NCBI GenBank assembly: GCA_049700435.1
Contig: JBNAVK010000021.1
Location: 1 to 24,698, forward strand
From: JAVZLH01 sp049700435
GTDB lineage: Archaea; Thermoproteota; Bathyarchaeia; Bathyarchaeales; Bathycorpusculaceae
DNA: 24,698 nucleotides
Direction: 5' to 3'
The notes under the pieces are model-generated. The model saw nothing but the letters and a program-made list of their open reading frames with translations. It was not told where the DNA came from and did not search any database. Shown here piece by piece: positions 21,416 to 24,698 of this stretch. Made by a program: the position numbers and the translations under genes. Numbering within the stretch: position 1 is the stretch's first letter; each line of letters starts with the position of its first letter.

Positions 21416-21967
21416 ATTAAAATCGATACAACAACATTAGCGGGTACAACAATTTTAGCTGCTCTCGTAGTTGTTTTCGACTACACATTAAAATACTCAA
21501 ACCTAAAAATACCTTTTCCATTAATGCCCGTCTTAAAATTTGATTTTACAGGCATACCCATAGCCCTAGCCATGCTAATTTTCGGTTTAATCCCAAGCTT
21601 TTTCACATCTGTAATCGCTTTAATCGCAATATTGGCGCGCAGCGGAGACATTGTGGGAGCATCAATGAAAGCCATTGCCGAGTTTTCAACCATAGCAGGG
21701 ATGGCTATAGGTCTTAAGGCTACTAAAAAATTCAGATTAGCCCTCATGTTTGCTATGGGACTCATCATGAGAGTTTTGGTGATGATACCTGTCAATCTTT
21801 TACTGATTTCTATTGGAGTGATGAAAGTCCAAGGAGTGCTGGTTACAATAGTTTTGCTGATAGGGGTCTTCAACATACTTCAAGGCATTATAACAATCTT
21901 TGGCGGTTACTCGATTTACGAAATCATCAGAAGACATATACCATCCATCTCAAACAATGCAAGGTAA
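21416..21967 (+). CDS. ECF transporter S-component-like membrane protein (start codon unusual)
   Basis: The product has about five or six membrane segments. Features recalling the substrate-binding S components of energy-coupling factor transporters are an early helix (L-A-G-T-T-I-L-A-A-L-V-V-V-F-D), then F-P-L-M-P-V-L-K-F-D-F-T-G-I-P-I-A-L-A, I-P-S-F-F-T-S-V-I-A-L and a late Y-S-I-Y-E-I-I-R-R-H end. The first ATG in frame is at 21524, but the reading upstream is clearly protein-like and contains the whole first helix. Between the stop at 21341 and 21524 there is no ATG, GTG or TTG. ATT 21416 is the best candidate start, with GGTGGG at 21404-21409 six bases before it. No ECF ATPase or T component is nearby, so it would rely on shared modules. 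The transported vitamin or cofactor is unknown. Confidence 0.65.
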   Translation: MKIDTTTLAGTTILAALVVVFDYTLKYSNLKIPFPLMPVLKFDFTGIPIALAMLIFGLIPSFFTSVIALIAILARSGDIVGASMKAIAEFSTIAGMAIGLKATKKFRLALMFAMGLIMRVLVMIPVNLLLISIGVMKVQGVLVTIVLLIGVFNILQGIITIFGGYSIYEIIRRHIPSISNNAR

Positions 21968-22057
21968 CCATTGATTTCTTCGAGGATTACTTTAATAGCC
22001 CTTATAGCCTTAACCATAACATCGACGTAAGAAGTGAAAATCTTTGAATCTTTATAT

Positions 22058-22062
22058 GGAGG
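22058..22062 (+). promoter_or_regulatory. Ribosome site fixing the hydrolase start
   Basis: GGAGG followed by seven A-rich bases and TTG 22070. It favours this start over the in-frame GTG at 22034, which has no purine-rich site upstream. Confidence 0.55.
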
Positions 22063-22069
22063 AAAAAAC

Positions 22070-22816
22070 TTGAGCGCAAAATCAGAATTGGTAACTTTCT
22101 ACTGTCATGATAGGCGAATTTTTGGAAATCTCCATTTACCCTATGAAGAAGCGCCTTGCATCATTGCCTTACATGGTCTTGAAAGTGACAAGGACAGCGG
22201 CAAATGGCCCATAATAGCTTCTAAGCTTTACAAGGAGGGTTATGCTTGTTTAAGGTTTAATTTTAGAGGGTGCGGGAGTGAACCGGAAAAAAGCGAGGGC
22301 TCTTTTGAAGAAACCTGCCTAACCGGTAGGGTTGAAGATTATAGGGCTGCTATAAATTTTCTATGGGACAGTGGTAAGGTGGACGTTAATAGGCTTGGTG
22401 TCATCGGCTCAAGTTTTGGTGGAATGGCGGCTGTGGCAGCGCAAAATGAGCGGATTAAAGCAATGGTTGTTATGGCTACTCCATATAGGATTCCAGTTTT
22501 TGGTGAGCCCAAACGCTCTCGGAAACTAGGCAAATATTATGAACTCCCATCTGGTAGAAGACTGAAGGAGAATTTCTTCAAAGATTTAGAAAAGCATGAT
22601 TTGCTGGATGCCGTGAAAAAGGCACCTCCAATACTCATCATGCATGGAAGCATGGATGAAATTGTCCCAGTGGAACATGCATTGAAACTTTACGAAGCCG
22701 CTCCAGAACCTAAAAGACTTGAAATCATAGATGGGGGCGATCACACTTTTTCTAGTGCTGAGCATTTAAATAGGGCGATTGATCTAAGCCTCGAGTGGTT
22801 TAATAAATACTTGTGA
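22070..22816 (+). CDS. Alpha/beta hydrolase (esterase/peptidase-like)
   Basis: The 248-residue serine hydrolase has the oxyanion segment A-L-H-G-L-E-S-D-K-D-S-G-K-W and F-N-F-R-G-C-G-S. The nucleophile elbow is G-S-S-F-G-G (Ser115 from the TTG), the acid is Asp195 in H-G-S-M-D-E-I-V-P, and the His is 224 in G-G-D-H-T-F. The layout fits the dienelactone-hydrolase/acylaminoacyl-peptidase-like group of cytosolic alpha/beta hydrolases; the substrate cannot be inferred. No signal peptide is visible. TTG 22070 is preferred because of GGAGG seven bases upstream; a GTG at 22034 would add 12 residues. It lies about 100 bp after the ECF-like gene on the same strand and may or may not share its transcript. 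Confidence 0.88.
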   Translation: MSAKSELVTFYCHDRRIFGNLHLPYEEAPCIIALHGLESDKDSGKWPIIASKLYKEGYACLRFNFRGCGSEPEKSEGSFEETCLTGRVEDYRAAINFLWDSGKVDVNRLGVIGSSFGGMAAVAAQNERIKAMVVMATPYRIPVFGEPKRSRKLGKYYELPSGRRLKENFFKDLEKHDLLDAVKKAPPILIMHGSMDEIVPVEHALKLYEAAPEPKRLEIIDGGDHTFSSAEHLNRAIDLSLEWFNKYL

Positions 22817-22924
22817 CAACCCAAAACTAACAGAAGCGCGTTCAAAATAACTTTCCTTGTTATAAAACCTTTTGACACTACGAGTTTTAGGGGGCTTGAG
22901 AATCTTCCATAAATCTTAAGAATT

Positions 22925-22944
22925 GCCACATCTAATAATGTGGC
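22925..22944 (+). promoter_or_regulatory. Hairpin overlapping the start of the NosD-like gene
   Basis: GCCACAT (22925-22931) and ATGTGGC (22938-22944) form a perfect 7-bp stem with a six-base loop. The stem's right arm contains the GTG start at 22940, while ATG 22946 lies just outside. It could be an operator or an RNA hairpin that limits initiation at GTG. Confidence 0.4.
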
Positions 22945-24698
22945 GATGCAAGATGAAGATAAAACTACTTTAGTAATAGTGCTTATAGCGTTTTTGACTG
23001 CAATTTTAACATTACCAACAAATACTCGGCAAACTAAAGCAACTGACGGTTTCAGCTACATCTATATTAGAGCAGATGGAAGCATTGATCCGTCAGATGC
23101 GCCAATTTCGAAAGACGCTGAAAACGTGACTTACTCTTTAACAGCAGACATTGCTAATAAATCCATCATTATAGAAAGGGACAACATAATATTTGACGGT
23201 AATAACTTTAAAATCTCTGGACCAGAAGAACCCGGTCCTCTTGGAATAAACATAACAAGCAGAAGTAATGTTACCATCCAAAACATGAAAATTGAAAAAT
23301 TTTACATAGGTATACATGTGAATTATTCAACTAAAATCACGATCACCGGAAACAACGCCTCCTATAACAAAGTTTCCTACATTATAGATGAACCAATCCT
23401 TGAAATTATTTGGGAAGGATACGGAATTTACGTTTACTGTTCAAATGAAACCCTAATCTCCAACAATACCTTGTCAAATAACTTTTACGGAATTGACATC
23501 ACCCAGTCTAATAACACATGTATAGATAACAACAACATTTACAATAACAAGCAATATAAGGATTCAACATTGTATGGCTGGGGCATTTACATTCATGGAT
23601 CAAAAAATATTACAGCCACAAACAATGTGATCTCAAACAATGGAATGTATGGAATACATGGCAGCTCATCCACTGGAGCTTACGGTTCAGAAAATATTAC
23701 TATTGGCAACAACACCATTAACGAACATAATTACGGAGTTTACGTCACGGGTTATAGTGGCGGCGTACCCCGCAATTACGTTATTGCCAATAATTCGATC
23801 GTTTCAAACACCTAGGGCGTTTACTGCTCTAACTCCCAAAACCAAACTATTATAAACAATAATGTTTCCGCTAATGCATGTGGAATATACCTTCAGACCT
23901 CTACAAACAATACGGTTTTCAATAACACTCTTTACAAAAACGCCGAAGGAATAACCCTTGAAAGTTATACAAACCATAGCGAGATTCTTTTCAACACGAT
24001 TTCAAACAGTTCTTCCCTTGGCATCTACATTAGAGACAATTCTAATAATAATCTAGTTGTTGGCAACAATGTTTCAAACAACTCTCGAGGAATTCGATTC
24101 ACACAATCAAACAACAACACAATCTTTGGAAACATTATTTCGTCAAACACAAACGATGGCTTAATCATATACTATTACTCTTCCAACAACAAAGTTTCAA
24201 ATAACAACATCACCCTAAACGACATAGGAGTAACCCTCACCTACGACTGCCATAATAATAAGATTTTCCACAACAACTTCATAGATAACACGCAACAGGT
24301 TCTCACCGACGTAAACAGCACGTGGGATAATGGATATCCATCAGGAGGAAATTACTGGAGCAGCTACACGGGCATAGACAAGTTCAGCGGACCCTACCAA
24401 AACGAAGCTGGAAGCGACGGAATAGGCGACACCGCACATATCCTCAACGAGAATAACACGGATGACTATCCGCTTATGGCGCCAATAAACACTTTCAACG
24501 CTGGAATCTGGGACGCAGAAAGCCGCTATGTTGAAGTAATAAGCAACTCAACAGTTTCAAACTTCAAAATAAACATAGCAGAAAAAGTGATAAGCTTCAA
24601 TGTCACTGGCGAAACAGGTTCGGGCATCTGTAGAGTCATCATACCAAACACCATTGTAAACACGTTGTGGCTTGGCAACTATGCGGTGCTTGTTAATG
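22940..24698 (+). CDS. NosD-like beta-helix surface protein, interrupted by in-frame TAG, 3' end outside window
   Basis: The N-terminus has a hydrophobic signal segment (about residues 10-27), then Y-I-Y-I-R-A-D-G-S-I-D-P (common on archaeal surface proteins). N-I-I-F-D-G-N-N-F follows, then many Asn-rich beta-helix rungs of the form N-N-x-I-x-N-N-x-x-G-I-Y. At 23813-23815 a TAG interrupts the frame after S-I-V-S-N-T. The same frame then continues unbroken to the window edge with identical rung texture (G-V-Y-C-S-N-S-Q-N) and a standard end-of-helix block N-Y-W-S-S-Y-T-G, G-D-G-I-G-D-T and N-T-D-D-Y-P-L-M-A-P. The family (NosD/periplasmic copper-binding repeats) forms extracellular beta-helices that bind ligands or glycans. 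TAG ends at least four other genes here, so it is not a spare codon. A nonsense mutation, base error or occasional readthrough are all possible. Confidence 0.75.

Noticed and set aside
23813..23815. Pyrrolysine as the firm explanation for the TAG in the NosD-like gene
   Set aside because: TAG serves as the apparent normal stop of several genes in this window and no pyl genes are present here, so I keep it only as one option.
1..24698. tRNA genes, C/D-box guide RNAs, CRISPR repeats, insertion sequences or a replication origin
   Set aside because: I looked for T-arm signatures, C/D boxes near nop5-flpA, regular spaced repeats, transposase motifs and origin-like repeats; none was convincing.

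Overview
The window is from an archaeon, most likely of the Thermoproteota/TACK group and probably a Bathyarchaeia-like lineage (inference from gene content; no marker was searched). Archaeal hallmarks are the C/D-box RNP proteins Nop5 and fibrillarin, Trm1, an e-MtaB-type methylthiotransferase, an archaeal-style MetRS with paired zinc knuckles, an archaeal HTH regulator of the PRK04140 type, many TTG/GTG starts, strong GGAGG/GGTGA ribosome sites and AT-rich TATA boxes. Genes are packed tightly. The longest non-coding stretch is about 195 bp (7220-7414), so no gap exceeds 300 bp. I see no tRNA, rRNA, CRISPR array or insertion sequence.

Layout: (1) 1-3129: the 3' end of a polyprenyl-synthetase-like gene, an MFS-type transporter, and a radical SAM/SPASM peptide-modifying enzyme that overlaps the transporter's stop codon and carries a one-base frameshift. 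(2) 3141-4358 (-): a secreted beta-helix protein. (3) 4518-5505 (-): a Cys-rich AbrB-fold protein (HgcC-like) followed by arsenite methyltransferase ArsM. (4) 5613-7219 (-): a tRNA methylthiotransferase followed by a stand-alone EF-Tu domain-II-like protein. (5) 7415-8678 (+): a 51-residue ribbon-helix-helix protein overlapping ftsZ, which looks like the haloarchaeal cdrS-ftsZ arrangement. (6) 8708-11080 (-): MetRS and a PHP phosphoesterase. (7) 11166-13801 (-): a membrane-anchored surface protein, trm1 and marC. (8) 13928-16063 (+): a DppA-like M55 peptidase, a THEP1-like NTPase and RNase HII. (9) 16060-18959 (-): the HTH regulator, fibrillarin and Nop5. (10) 19097-20819 (+): pyrD and pyrK, followed by a truncated hydrolase-like remnant. 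(11) 21025-22816 (+): an ArsR-type regulator, a strong inverted repeat, an ECF S-component-like membrane protein and an alpha/beta hydrolase. (12) 22940-end (+): a NosD-like beta-helix surface protein interrupted by one in-frame TAG and cut by the window edge.

Most of the window is housekeeping: translation and RNA modification, division, pyrimidine synthesis. The parts most worth a second look are the RHH-ftsZ operon with tandem promoter repeats, the MFS/radical-SAM pair, the arsM/HgcC-like pair, the ArsR-operator-ECF block, and two genes (metG and the ECF component) whose conserved N-termini begin upstream of any ATG, GTG or TTG.
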